NCBI RefSeq assembly: GCF_018881575.1 | Contig: NZ_JACVQB010000003.1 | Span: 62,001-126,000 of the forward strand | Source: Polynucleobacter sp. UK-Kesae-W10 | GTDB lineage: Bacteria > Pseudomonadota > Gammaproteobacteria > Burkholderiales > Burkholderiaceae | Length of the DNA stretch: 64,000 bases | Direction of reading: 5' to 3' | Shown here: positions 31,220 through 38,900 of the stretch, one piece after another | How the letters are laid out: the number at the start of each line of letters is the position of its first letter | Position numbering within the stretch: position 1 is the stretch's first letter | Notes under the pieces: generated by a model | Seen by the model: the letters and a program-made list of their open reading frames with translations, nothing else | Databases searched by the model: none | What the model was told of the DNA's origin: nothing | Program-made: the position numbers and the translations under genes

Positions 31220-32642
31220 ACACGTGAACACTACCTTCATTGAGCAATTAGGCAGCATCTTGGAGCCGCAATTTATTCTGACCGCTGATCAGGATAAAAC
31301 GCCCTACCTGACCGACTGGCGTAAACGCTTCACAGGCAAAGCGCTTGCGGTAGTTTTTCCCAAAACCTCGGATGAGGTTGCGAAGATTGTGCGTCTTTGT
31401 TCCGACAGCAACATTTCTATTGTTCCGCAAGGCGGGCATACAGGATTTTGTGGCGGCGCCACCCCCGACGCTAGCGGCAAACAAATTATTCTCAATCTTA
31501 AGCGCATGAATGCCATCCGCGAGATTGATCGAGCCAACCAAACCATTACCTTAGAGGCTGGCTGCATTTTACAAACTGTTCAAGAAAAAGCCGCTCAGGA
31601 GGATTTTTTATTTCCACTGAGTTTGGGTGCAGAAGGTAGCTGCATGATTGGTGGCAACCTCGCCACCAATGCAGGTGGAACGAATGTATTGCGCTATGGG
31701 AATACGAGAGATTTATGCCTAGGTCTCGAGGTGGTTACTGCCAAGGGCGAAATATGGAATGGTCTCAAAGGCTTACGTAAAGACAATACGGGATATGATC
31801 TACGCGATCTTTTTATTGGGTCTGAGGGCACTCTTGGAATCATCACTGCAGCAGTCATGAAGCTGTACCCCCTACCCGTTTCACAATGGACAACTTTGGT
31901 GGCGGTGGACAATATTGCTTCTTCGATTGCGCTCCTCAATTTGTTTCAAAAGCGTGCCACTTCATTGCTCACAGGCTTTGAAATGATGACTGAAGAATCC
32001 TTGGATTTAAATGAAAAACATTTTCCGCAGATGGCCAACCCCCTAAAAGGTAAGCCTCCGTATACAGTCTTGATTGAGTTGTCTGATTATGAAAGCGAAG
32101 AGCATGTTCGCCAACTCTTGGAGAGTGTTCTTGAAGAAGCATTTGACGGTAGTTTGATTACCGATGCAGTCATAGCCAGTAACTTGACTCAAGCCAATGC
32201 GTTTTGGCATATGCGTGAACACATCACGCTAGCTCAGGCTGAAGAAGGCGCTAACCTGAAGCATGACATTACTATTCCACTATCTTCCTTAGAGCGCTTC
32301 ATTTCTCAAACAGACGCCCTCATGAAGGCTCAATATCCCGGTATCAGAATTATTAATTTTGGCCATTTGGGCGACGGAAACCTGCATTACAACATCGCAC
32401 CGCCCCTAGGCTTAGATTCCCAGGAATTTAATCGCCAATATGAAAAACCCATTCATGATTTGATTTATGCCCAAGTGGAGGCTTGTCATGGCTCTATTTC
32501 TGCAGAACATGGTGTTGGGCAGCTTAAATTGGATGGTCTGAGGGCTCATAAGGGGTCGGTAGCACACGACCTCATGAAAGCCCTTAAAACAGCCTTAGAT
32601 CCCCAAAATATCCTCAACCCCCATAAAGTGGTCTCAATTTAA
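31209..32642 (+). CDS. FAD-binding oxidoreductase (GlcD / D-2-hydroxyglutarate dehydrogenase type)
   Basis: About 477 residues. The N-terminal FAD_binding_4 (PCMH) domain contains VPQGGHTGFCGGATPDASG and the LGAEGSCMIGGNLATNAGG region; the C-terminal FAD-oxidase domain contains NFGHLGDGNLHYNI (metal-binding His) and SAEHGVGQLK. The family oxidises D-2-hydroxy acids such as D-lactate, glycolate or D-2-hydroxyglutarate; which one is not decidable here. I use ATG 31209; GTG 31224 and an upstream TTG at 31197 are alternatives. The gene overlaps the DUF2069 stop. Confidence 0.87.
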   Translation: MRSEHVNTTFIEQLGSILEPQFILTADQDKTPYLTDWRKRFTGKALAVVFPKTSDEVAKIVRLCSDSNISIVPQGGHTGFCGGATPDASGKQIILNLKRMNAIREIDRANQTITLEAGCILQTVQEKAAQEDFLFPLSLGAEGSCMIGGNLATNAGGTNVLRYGNTRDLCLGLEVVTAKGEIWNGLKGLRKDNTGYDLRDLFIGSEGTLGIITAAVMKLYPLPVSQWTTLVAVDNIASSIALLNLFQKRATSLLTGFEMMTEESLDLNEKHFPQMANPLKGKPPYTVLIELSDYESEEHVRQLLESVLEEAFDGSLITDAVIASNLTQANAFWHMREHITLAQAEEGANLKHDITIPLSSLERFISQTDALMKAQYPGIRIINFGHLGDGNLHYNIAPPLGLDSQEFNRQYEKPIHDLIYAQVEACHGSISAEHGVGQLKLDGLRAHKGSVAHDLMKALKTALDPQNILNPHKVVSI

Positions 32643-32724
32643 AAAAAGTAGCGTTTTTTAGCTTTTTTGTGAAATTTTTTGTATTTCCTGTCATCTTGCC
32701 CTCTTTCTAAGGCGTTGTATGGCC

Positions 32725-32732
32725 ATGGAGGT
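32725..32732 (+). promoter_or_regulatory. Consensus Shine-Dalgarno for the small protein
   Basis: GGAGGTGA is an eight-base match to the anti-SD end of 16S rRNA, stronger than at almost any other gene in this window. It implies high translation of the small protein and fixes its start at 32740. Confidence 0.75.
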
Positions 32733-32739
32733 GACAAAT

Positions 32740-32925
32740 ATGTCAACAAGACTCAAACGTTGGGCTCGTGCAATTCAAGAAATCGACCTATCCAAAAGGA
32801 CCCCCGAGGTCGCTATTGGCTACCTGGATAGCAAATATCGCGATATCGCTTGGCGCTACATCCGCATCTTAGGTTTCGAGCGCACCATTAGCTTTATGGC
32901 TAGCAATAATTTTCACCCTGAGTAA
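32740..32925 (+). CDS. Small basic protein of unknown function
   Basis: I do not recognise this 61-residue protein (MSTRLKRWARAIQEIDLSKR ...). It is rich in Arg and aromatic residues, with a likely helix at the N-terminus and a WRYIRILGFERTI stretch. The start is decided by an unusually strong Shine-Dalgarno sequence, GGAGGTGA at 32725-32732, seven bases before ATG 32740. It has its own terminator and stands as a single-gene unit. Small cytoplasmic, possibly nucleic-acid-binding by charge only. Confidence 0.65.
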   Translation: MSTRLKRWARAIQEIDLSKRTPEVAIGYLDSKYRDIAWRYIRILGFERTISFMASNNFHPE

Positions 32926-32944
32926 TCGAATAGCTACTAAATTT

Positions 32945-32976
32945 AACCTAAATAATTGATTTTATTTAGGTTTTTT
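32945..32976 (+). terminator. Rho-independent terminator after the small protein
   Basis: AACCTAAATA and TATTTAGGTT form a 10-bp stem with an eight-base loop, followed by a T-run. Confidence 0.85.
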
Positions 32977-33014
32977 CATTTCCACCCCCTCACAATTGGT
33001 ACGCACCTGAGCTT

Positions 33015-33038
33015 GTATCCCTGGATACCCAGGGATAC
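33015..33038. repeat. Perfect 10-bp inverted repeat
   Basis: GTATCCCTGG and CCAGGGATAC are exact reverse complements around the 4-base loop ATAC. GGATAC-type words occur three times inside it. It lies in the 196-bp gap between the small-protein terminator and the H1-like gene, 134 bp before the latter. No T-run follows, so an operator or RNA hairpin is more likely than a terminator. The rest of the gap shows no convincing gene. Confidence 0.6.
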
Positions 33039-33171
33039 TTCTTGTTTTTCACTACTCCACACTGATTGGCTTGCGAAATAAAGCGCAATCGCTTGCCTGT
33101 AATCATCATCCATCGTAGGATGAACTTGCACACAAAATAGATCAGAAGCGTAGATAACCCATAGGAAGCAT

Positions 33172-33456
33172 ATGAGCCAGAAGAAGTTAATAAAGCAGTT
33201 AATCAAAAAACTAGATCGCCTTGAAGCGGATCGTGAAAAACTGATTGATAAATTGGCTAAGGCGCTTGATAAGCTAGATCAAAAACAAGCAGAGAAAGCG
33301 GCGTCAAAAAAGACAGCCATAAGAAAAACTGCGAAGACAGCAACTACAAAGAATCCAGCCTCTAAAAAAGCACCGGTTAAAAAAGCTACACGCAAGAGAC
33401 CAGCGAGTAAGAAGGCCTCCATCGCCAATTCGCCTAAAACAGATAACGCTAATTAA
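33172..33456 (+). CDS. Histone H1-like lysine/alanine-rich protein
   Basis: A 94-residue protein in two halves. Residues 1-45 form a charged helix with heptad-like spacing (KKLIKQLIKKLDRLEADREKL is the flavour), likely a coiled coil. Residues 46-94 are a low-complexity tail of Lys, Ala, Thr, Pro and Ser in KKA/KKT/RKT repeats like the H1 C-terminal tail and AlgP-type proteins. It would bind DNA, or polyphosphate, through charge. It ends two bases before a polyphosphate kinase gene, a suggestive pairing because Lys-rich tracts bind polyphosphate. Confidence 0.75.
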   Translation: MSQKKLIKQLIKKLDRLEADREKLIDKLAKALDKLDQKQAEKAASKKTAIRKTAKTATTKNPASKKAPVKKATRKRPASKKASIANSPKTDNAN

Positions 33457-33458
33457 AG

Positions 33459-34241
33459 ATGGGCAAACTCCAAAAAATTGAAGGCCCAAGCGCCGACTAT
33501 GATTCAGAACTACGCCTCTTACAAATTGAGCTTGTAAAAGCACAGCGTCAGATTATTTCTAGTGGCGCAAAACTACTCGTGATTTTTGAGGGCCGCGATA
33601 CTGCTGGCAAGGATGGAACTATCAAGGCGGTGACTGAGCACTTGAGTCCCCGTGAAGCGCATGTGATTGCCCTGGGGATTCCAACTGCCCATGAATCAGG
33701 GGAATGGTATTTTCAGAGATATGTAGCCGAACTACCCTCTTCTGGTGAAATTATTTTATTTAATCGCAGCTGGTACAACCGTGCTGGGGTTGAAAAGGTG
33801 ATGGGATTTTGTACCAAACCCCAATACGACCAATTTATGGCCACGGTAAATGAATTTGAAAGTCTTCTGGTTGGATCCGGTATTCAACTGATTAAATATT
33901 ACTTGGACATCGATAAGCAGGAACAAGTGCGTCGTATGGAAAGCAGAAAAACAGATCCCCTAAAGCAATGGAAAGTCAGCCCTATTGATCAGCAGGCCCA
34001 AAAGAAATGGAAGGCATATAGCGAAGCTCGCGACCTAATGCTGAAAAAAACCAGTACTGCAGATGCCCCTTGGACTGTTGTGGATGCCAATAACAAAAAA
34101 CTCACGCATCTCAACCTGATTAGAGACTTGCTTTCGCGAGTAAATTACCCTGATAAAAACCAAAAGATCCTCAAATTGGATTCAGGCATTGTGATGCCCT
34201 GTCCGCCACTGAGAAAAAAATCCCCAAAGGTAGCTCCATAA
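33459..34241 (+). CDS. ppk2: Polyphosphate kinase 2 family protein, copy 1
   Basis: PPK2 enzymes transfer phosphate between polyphosphate and nucleotides. This 260-residue single-domain protein has Walker A GRDTAGKDG (45-53), the YFQRYVAELPSSGEIILF lid region and the NRSWYNRAGVEKVMGF motif. In that motif the position normally occupied by the Walker B Asp is Asn102, whereas the second copy in this window (44729-45634) has Asp. Whether this changes activity or substrate is unknown. It forms an operon with the H1-like gene two bases upstream. Confidence 0.9.
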   Translation: MGKLQKIEGPSADYDSELRLLQIELVKAQRQIISSGAKLLVIFEGRDTAGKDGTIKAVTEHLSPREAHVIALGIPTAHESGEWYFQRYVAELPSSGEIILFNRSWYNRAGVEKVMGFCTKPQYDQFMATVNEFESLLVGSGIQLIKYYLDIDKQEQVRRMESRKTDPLKQWKVSPIDQQAQKKWKAYSEARDLMLKKTSTADAPWTVVDANNKKLTHLNLIRDLLSRVNYPDKNQKILKLDSGIVMPCPPLRKKSPKVAP

Positions 34242-34247
34242 TTCTGT

Positions 34248-35144
34248 TTAGGTAAAGAACTGCCGAGCTTCTTCAATTAGGCCTTCAGGCAGCTCTTCGG
34301 GAATGTAATGACCGCTAGGGACGGCCTTACCGCTTACGGGCATTGCTGCAACCTGATTCCAGTCTTCTGCTGGTTTAAAGCATTTGTTGACGAGCCCATG
34401 TTCACCCCACAGTACTCTTACTGGCATTTGTAGTTTTTTTCCATTTCGACGATCTTCGCGATCATGTTCTAAGTCAATCGTAGCGGCTGCACGGTAATCT
34501 TCACACATTGCATGCATGCTTTCAGGATTGCTAGCACCAGCAAGATACTCTGCCCAGCGCTCAGGACTGAAGATGCCAGTGCCCGCATGACGACCCATAT
34601 GATTTTTGAGCCAGTACTCGGGATTTGCACCAATCAGCGTTTCCGGCACGGGTTCGGGTTGTATTAAGAAAAACCAATGCCAGTAACCTTTAGCAAATTC
34701 CATTGTAGTGTTGTCATACATCGTGAGTGTTGGAGAAATATCCAACATCAGGAGTTTTAAAACACTCTCTGGATAATCCATTGCTAGACGATGCGAGACA
34801 CGTGCTCCACGATCATGACCTAAAAGAAAGAATTGCGGATAACCCAAAGCCTTCATTAGGGCATGCTGGTCCGCCGCCATGGAGCGCTTGGAATAGGTTG
34901 AGTGATCTGGCTTGCCGTGCGGCTTAGATGACGCTCCGTAGCCACGTAAATCAGCAGCGATGACTGTGAAATGTTTTGCTAACTCTGGGGCTACATGCTC
35001 CCAAATGGCCTTCGTCTGTGGAAAGCCATGTAGTAGTAATAAGGCGGGCCCCTCCCCTCCAACTTGGCAAGCAATCTCAATAGGGCCATCATCAGATGCA
35101 ATGGTGATGAGTTTATTTTCAAACTGAGGAAACGTAATTGCCAT
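34248..35144 (-). CDS. Fluoroacetate dehalogenase-like alpha/beta hydrolase
   Basis: Haloacetate dehalogenases remove halide by attack of an Asp nucleophile. This 298-residue protein carries the whole signature of fluoroacetate dehalogenases: nucleophile D111 with R112 and R115 in GHDRGAR, second acid D135 in LDISPT, base H279 in PSGHYIPEE, and the halide pocket H156/W157 in GYWHWFF plus Y217 in CEDYRA. HGFPQT precedes it. The usual epoxide-hydrolase-like relatives lack this His/Trp/Tyr set. Cytoplasmic, single gene. Substrate by sequence only. Confidence 0.82.
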   Translation of the reverse strand: MAITFPQFENKLITIASDDGPIEIACQVGGEGPALLLLHGFPQTKAIWEHVAPELAKHFTVIAADLRGYGASSKPHGKPDHSTYSKRSMAADQHALMKALGYPQFFLLGHDRGARVSHRLAMDYPESVLKLLMLDISPTLTMYDNTTMEFAKGYWHWFFLIQPEPVPETLIGANPEYWLKNHMGRHAGTGIFSPERWAEYLAGASNPESMHAMCEDYRAAATIDLEHDREDRRNGKKLQMPVRVLWGEHGLVNKCFKPAEDWNQVAAMPVSGKAVPSGHYIPEELPEGLIEEARQFFT

Positions 35145-35154
35145 AGTAACTCCA

Positions 35155-35182
35155 AAAAAAGAGCCTCAGATGAGGCTCTTTA
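35155..35182 (-). terminator. Rho-independent terminator after the EF-hand gene
   Basis: GAGCCTC and GAGGCTC form a 7-bp stem with a four-base loop; on the minus strand it is followed by seven T residues. It ends the lipoprotein/EF-hand unit and lies just upstream of the dehalogenase-like start. Confidence 0.88.
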
Positions 35183-35203
35183 ATCAAATAAATCAATTCT
35201 GTA

Positions 35204-35461
35204 TTAACGGTTTGCTACTGCTTCAATTTGGGCCACAGTTAAATAGCCGCGGTTATCGGAATCAAGATAACTGAAATGATCGTATATGCGAGGCATGCAA
35301 CCCTTAGCTTCATCACGCGTCAATTTACCATCATGATTCTTATCGCACTGAGCAAATCGTGCTGCAATTTCCTGGTCCTTGGTTGCGGTATCTGCATTGC
35401 CAATCGCTGGCAACAATAAAACACAGCCCAAACAAGCCGCATAGAAAATATTGATTCGCAT
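35204..35461 (-). CDS. Exported EF-hand protein
   Basis: An 85-residue protein with a signal peptide (ends near AIGNA). The first EF-hand loop, D40 to E51 (DKNHDGKLTRDE), has all calcium-ligand positions. The second, starting at D67 (DSDNRGYLTVAQ), has Gln at the final ligand position and is probably weak. Periplasmic calcium-binding protein of unknown role. It lies 11 bp after the DUF3313-type lipoprotein gene on the same strand. Confidence 0.82.
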   Translation of the reverse strand: MRINIFYAACLGCVLLLPAIGNADTATKDQEIAARFAQCDKNHDGKLTRDEAKGCMPRIYDHFSYLDSDNRGYLTVAQIEAVANR

Positions 35462-35472
35462 GATGGGGATTA

Positions 35473-36156
35473 TTATCTGCTAGTAGGAGTTGGATTGGCC
35501 GAAGTCTCCATGGCAACACGGACAACCTTTTTAGCCATTTCAATAAAAGAGCTGACTGATCCAGATGCCGTTCTAAACGACTCACCCTGAATAGTCACCA
35601 AGCCTTCGCCAAGTAATTCTTTGGACATACTATCGGTAATTTTGCTCTCTACTAGCAAGGCAGGCGTCTTGGAGTTCACGCCACCAGCATAGGCAGCTGC
35701 ATTCATGGCTAAGCCGATTGGTGTGAAATTCCAAGGTTGCAGGCTATCTACTGAACTTTCTGCTCCAGTGATGCCAACCGTGATTCGCGCGACACCAGGA
35801 CCCGGCTGGTTAACAATGCGAATATTGCCACGAGCATTGACTGCGGCAACCATAGAATCTTGTAATGTCACTTGTGCCTGAGAGATTGCTTCTGGACTAA
35901 CTTGCTGGGTGGCGGTTTGATTTAAATAAATGGGATCCAAAATAACTGCGGTATAGCTTGCTGGATTTACGCCAGATACACGGTATCTCCAGATGCGTGT
36001 ATCTGCCTGGCTAGTGGCCATAGGAACCAGTACGGAGTAGTTTGGCAAAAACCCAGATCTTGGCATTGGCTCTGACGCTAACCTTGGTGTGTTGCTACAG
36101 GCAATGAGACCAACAACCATCACCGTTGCTGCTAAGGCTATTTGATAGATACGCAT
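35473..36156 (-). CDS. Lipoprotein, DUF3313-like
   Basis: From ATG 36156 (AGGAA five bases upstream) the protein has 227 residues and a lipobox ending LIAC, so it should be lipid-anchored. The body (WRYRVSGVNPASYTAVILDPIYLN, GPGVARITVGITGAESS) resembles the DUF3313 family of outer-membrane lipoproteins of unknown function, whose members often contain a YDKVAVDPVYV-like segment. It is flanked by another lipoprotein and an EF-hand protein in one probable operon. Confidence 0.7.
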   Translation of the reverse strand: MRIYQIALAATVMVVGLIACSNTPRLASEPMPRSGFLPNYSVLVPMATSQADTRIWRYRVSGVNPASYTAVILDPIYLNQTATQQVSPEAISQAQVTLQDSMVAAVNARGNIRIVNQPGPGVARITVGITGAESSVDSLQPWNFTPIGLAMNAAAYAGGVNSKTPALLVESKITDSMSKELLGEGLVTIQGESFRTASGSVSSFIEMAKKVVRVAMETSANPTPTSR

Positions 36157-36179
36157 ATTGTTCCTAAAAGGTAAATTCA

Positions 36180-36587
36180 TTAATCCGGAGCTGGACATGG
36201 CAACATGCCGCCTGTTTTCTTATGGATTTGAGGTTTGCAATCTGGGACAGGCGAAGCTGTTGCCACGGGCGTTGGGGTTGCTGTGACAGAGCCAGCATTA
36301 GAAACGCTAGGGGCAACGCCCTGAGAAGGGCTTGAATTGGTCGCTGCTGGAGCTGCGATTGCAGCAGCACTTACCGGCGTTGGTTTAGGTGGCTCTAGGC
36401 CAACTGAGCGATAAAAGGACTTGTCACTACCAGGGCAAGGCATAACAGCACCTGTCTTTGGGTTAATGACGTCTTTGCATTGAGGATTTGCCTCTAACCG
36501 AGCCTCAAGCTTGGCGACCGTGCATGAAGCCAATAAAACAACGCCAAGAGAAGTCAGAAGGAAATGCTTGGCTTGTGTATATCTCAT
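36180..36587 (-). CDS. Small lipoprotein with duplicated CPxx motif
   Basis: A 135-residue protein with signal peptide and lipobox LLASC (C22). Residues 35-55 (CKDVINPKTGAVMPCPGSD) and 115-135 (CKPQIHKKTGGMLPCPAPD) are two copies of a short element, each with two cysteines about 13 residues apart, a KTG turn and CP. They are joined by an Ala/Pro/Ser/Thr linker. I do not recognise a named family. First gene of the small lipoprotein unit. Confidence 0.62.
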   Translation of the reverse strand: MRYTQAKHFLLTSLGVVLLASCTVAKLEARLEANPQCKDVINPKTGAVMPCPGSDKSFYRSVGLEPPKPTPVSAAAIAAPAATNSSPSQGVAPSVSNAGSVTATPTPVATASPVPDCKPQIHKKTGGMLPCPAPD

Positions 36588-36598
36588 GTGTGCCGGAA

Positions 36599-37333
36599 TT
36601 AGTGCGCCAGAATTTTTGATAAGAAATCTTTTGCACGATGTGATCTTGCATCTGGATTTCCAAAGAACTCATCTTTGCTGCAATCTTCAATGATGCGACC
36701 TTGATCCATAAAAATAACGCGGTTACTTACCTTGCGCGCAAATCCCATTTCATGGGTAACGCAGCACATCGTCATGCCTTCATGGGCAAGCTTCACCATG
36801 ACATCCAAAACTTCACCAACCATCTCTGGATCAAGTGCAGATGTAGGTTCATCGAACAACATCACAATGGGATCCATACTCAAAGCACGAGCAATAGCAA
36901 CCCGTTGTTGTTGTCCTCCTGATAGTTGACCGGGAAACTTGTCTTTTTGTGCGATCAGACCAACGCGCTCAAGATATCGCAGTCCATGTGCTTTAGCCTC
37001 ATCTACCGAACGCCCTAGTACTTTCATTTGGGCTAAGGTTAAATTTTCAGTAATGCTCAAATGGGGGAACAGCTCAAAATGCTGAAACACCATACCTACC
37101 CTGGCTCTTAATTTGGGCAAGTTGGTTTTGGGATCATGAAGACGTATGCCATCAACCGTGATCTCACCAGCTTGAAATGGCTCCAAAGCATTAATGGTTT
37201 TAATCAAGGTGGATTTACCAGACCCAGATGGGCCGCAAATCACAACAACCTCGCCTTTTTGGATAGAGGTGCTGCAATCAGTCAGAACCTGAAAGTCGCC
37301 ATACCACTTAGAAACGTTTTGAAGTTCAATCAT
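36599..37333 (-). CDS. gltL: Amino-acid ABC transporter ATP-binding protein
   Basis: A 244-residue ATPase of the polar-amino-acid uptake family with Walker [10 protein letters not shown], signature LSGGQQQR and Walker [12 protein letters not shown], ending with the H-loop (CVTHEMGFA). It energises the two membrane subunits encoded upstream (GltK- and GltJ-like). The set follows the order gltI-gltJ-gltK-gltL, which in E. coli imports glutamate and aspartate. Confidence 0.93.
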   Translation of the reverse strand: MIELQNVSKWYGDFQVLTDCSTSIQKGEVVVICGPSGSGKSTLIKTINALEPFQAGEITVDGIRLHDPKTNLPKLRARVGMVFQHFELFPHLSITENLTLAQMKVLGRSVDEAKAHGLRYLERVGLIAQKDKFPGQLSGGQQQRVAIARALSMDPIVMLFDEPTSALDPEMVGEVLDVMVKLAHEGMTMCCVTHEMGFARKVSNRVIFMDQGRIIEDCSKDEFFGNPDARSHRAKDFLSKILAH

Positions 37334-37370
37334 GATGGTCTAGAAGAATAGTGAGCAATAGATAAATGGG

Positions 37371-38039
37371 TTAGCGAATAATCGCCACTTTGGCCTGCAC
37401 GGCTCTCACAATTTTGGAAAGTGAGAAGCAAATAATGAAATACGTAAAGGCAGCAAGGATGTAGGTTTCGATGGGACGCCCAAAATTCTTGCCAGCAATT
37501 TCAAAGCCTTTTAACAAGTCGTACGCACCAATGGCATATACCAAAGACGTATCTTGAAACAAGATGATGGTTTGCGTCATAAAGACAGGGATCATATTTC
37601 TAAATGCTTGAGGCAGAACAATGAAGCGCATGTTCTGACCATACGTCATCCCTAAAGCTTGTGCAGCATATCCCTGCCCCTTGGGCACCGACTGAATGCC
37701 GGCGCGCACAATCTCCGAGAAGAATGCGCCTTCAAACGCAATAAAGGTAATCGTGGCAGATAGATCGGCTCCAATTGGCCTGCCGATCAGCATCGGAATT
37801 AATAGGAAAAACCAAAGAATTACCATTACCAAGGGTATGGAGCGCATGGTATTAACGTAAATCGTTGCTGGATAAGCTAAGCTTGGCTTACCTGACAAGC
37901 GCATGAGCGCCAAAAAGGTGCCCAGAACAATTCCACCAACAGTTGCAATCACTGTAAGCTGAACGCTAAACAGCATGCCCTTAAGAATGTAGTTGGTAAA
38001 TAAATCCCAATTATAAAAACTGAGGTCTAGGCTTAGCAT
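37371..38039 (-). CDS. gltK: Amino-acid ABC transporter permease, GltK-like
   Basis: A 222-residue permease of the HisM/GltK type with about five membrane helices and the EAA loop EIVRAGIQSVPKGQGYAAQALGM, which contacts the ATPase. It pairs with the GltJ-like permease 31 bp upstream. Confidence 0.9.
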   Translation of the reverse strand: MLSLDLSFYNWDLFTNYILKGMLFSVQLTVIATVGGIVLGTFLALMRLSGKPSLAYPATIYVNTMRSIPLVMVILWFFLLIPMLIGRPIGADLSATITFIAFEGAFFSEIVRAGIQSVPKGQGYAAQALGMTYGQNMRFIVLPQAFRNMIPVFMTQTIILFQDTSLVYAIGAYDLLKGFEIAGKNFGRPIETYILAAFTYFIICFSLSKIVRAVQAKVAIIR

Positions 38040-38070
38040 CGTGTCACCATCATTTTCAACTTAGCATTCA

Positions 38071-38853
38071 TTAATGGGCCGCCACTTCTGAATTGGCAAC
38101 AATAAAGCCCGGAATGCGGGACCGTTTCTCGATATGAGCCATCACACGATTCACGGCGAATGCTGATAATGCATATAAAAGCGTTACCGCTAAATAAATC
38201 TCGACACCATGAGAAGTCTCTTCTTGAGCCTGCATTGCAAAGAGCGTGAGCTCCGGTACTGAAACCGCAAAAGCAACTGATGAGTTCTTAATCAGATTCA
38301 TGCTCTCTGAGGTTAAGGGTGGAATAACGATTCTTAATGCCATTGGCAGAATGATGTAGCGATAACTTTGATAGGTCGTTAAGCCTAAGGCAGTAGCGGC
38401 AGCACGTTGGCCGGAAGGGAGAGATTGAATGCCCGCCCTAACCTGCTCAGCAATTCGAGCCGATGTAAAAAAACCTAATGCAATGCTGACTAATAAATAG
38501 GATGGGAACGCCTTTAAAGGCGGAATAAATGCTGGAATAACGTGATACCAAAGAAATACTTGAACCAAGATGGGGATATTTCTAAATAACTCTACCCATG
38601 TAGTCGCCAGACGAACAAGCCAACGACTCAAGGTGGAATCGACTGGTAAGGTACGCAATGTTCCCATTACCGCACCCAATACCAAGGCAATCAATAGACC
38701 AAGGCCTGCTACTGCCAAAGTCCATCCCCATGCCTTCATTAACCAATCTAAATAGCTGGGGTCTGCATTTTGACCAATACCCAATAGAGAGGAGAAGCAG
38801 TGATCAACTAACTCTCCATCTAGAGTGCTTTTACAAAATATACCTAAATCCAT
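38071..38853 (-). CDS. gltJ: Amino-acid ABC transporter permease, GltJ-like
   Basis: A 260-residue permease with an N-terminal CKSTL...CFSS stretch followed by about five membrane helices and the EAA loop EQVRAGIQSLPSGQRAAATALGL. Together with GltK it forms the translocation path of the glutamate/aspartate-type importer. The longer N-terminus is normal for GltJ. Confidence 0.9.
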   Translation of the reverse strand: MDLGIFCKSTLDGELVDHCFSSLLGIGQNADPSYLDWLMKAWGWTLAVAGLGLLIALVLGAVMGTLRTLPVDSTLSRWLVRLATTWVELFRNIPILVQVFLWYHVIPAFIPPLKAFPSYLLVSIALGFFTSARIAEQVRAGIQSLPSGQRAAATALGLTTYQSYRYIILPMALRIVIPPLTSESMNLIKNSSVAFAVSVPELTLFAMQAQEETSHGVEIYLAVTLLYALSAFAVNRVMAHIEKRSRIPGFIVANSEVAAH

Positions 38854-38900
38854 GTATTCGATCGCTTAATGAAAGGTTTGATCAATAGTAACGATGCGAA

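Noticed and set aside
32976-33206. 76-residue minus-strand frame in the gap before the H1-like gene
   Set aside because: It begins inside the H1-like gene, runs through the inverted repeat and into the terminator, and has no ribosome site or recognisable motif.
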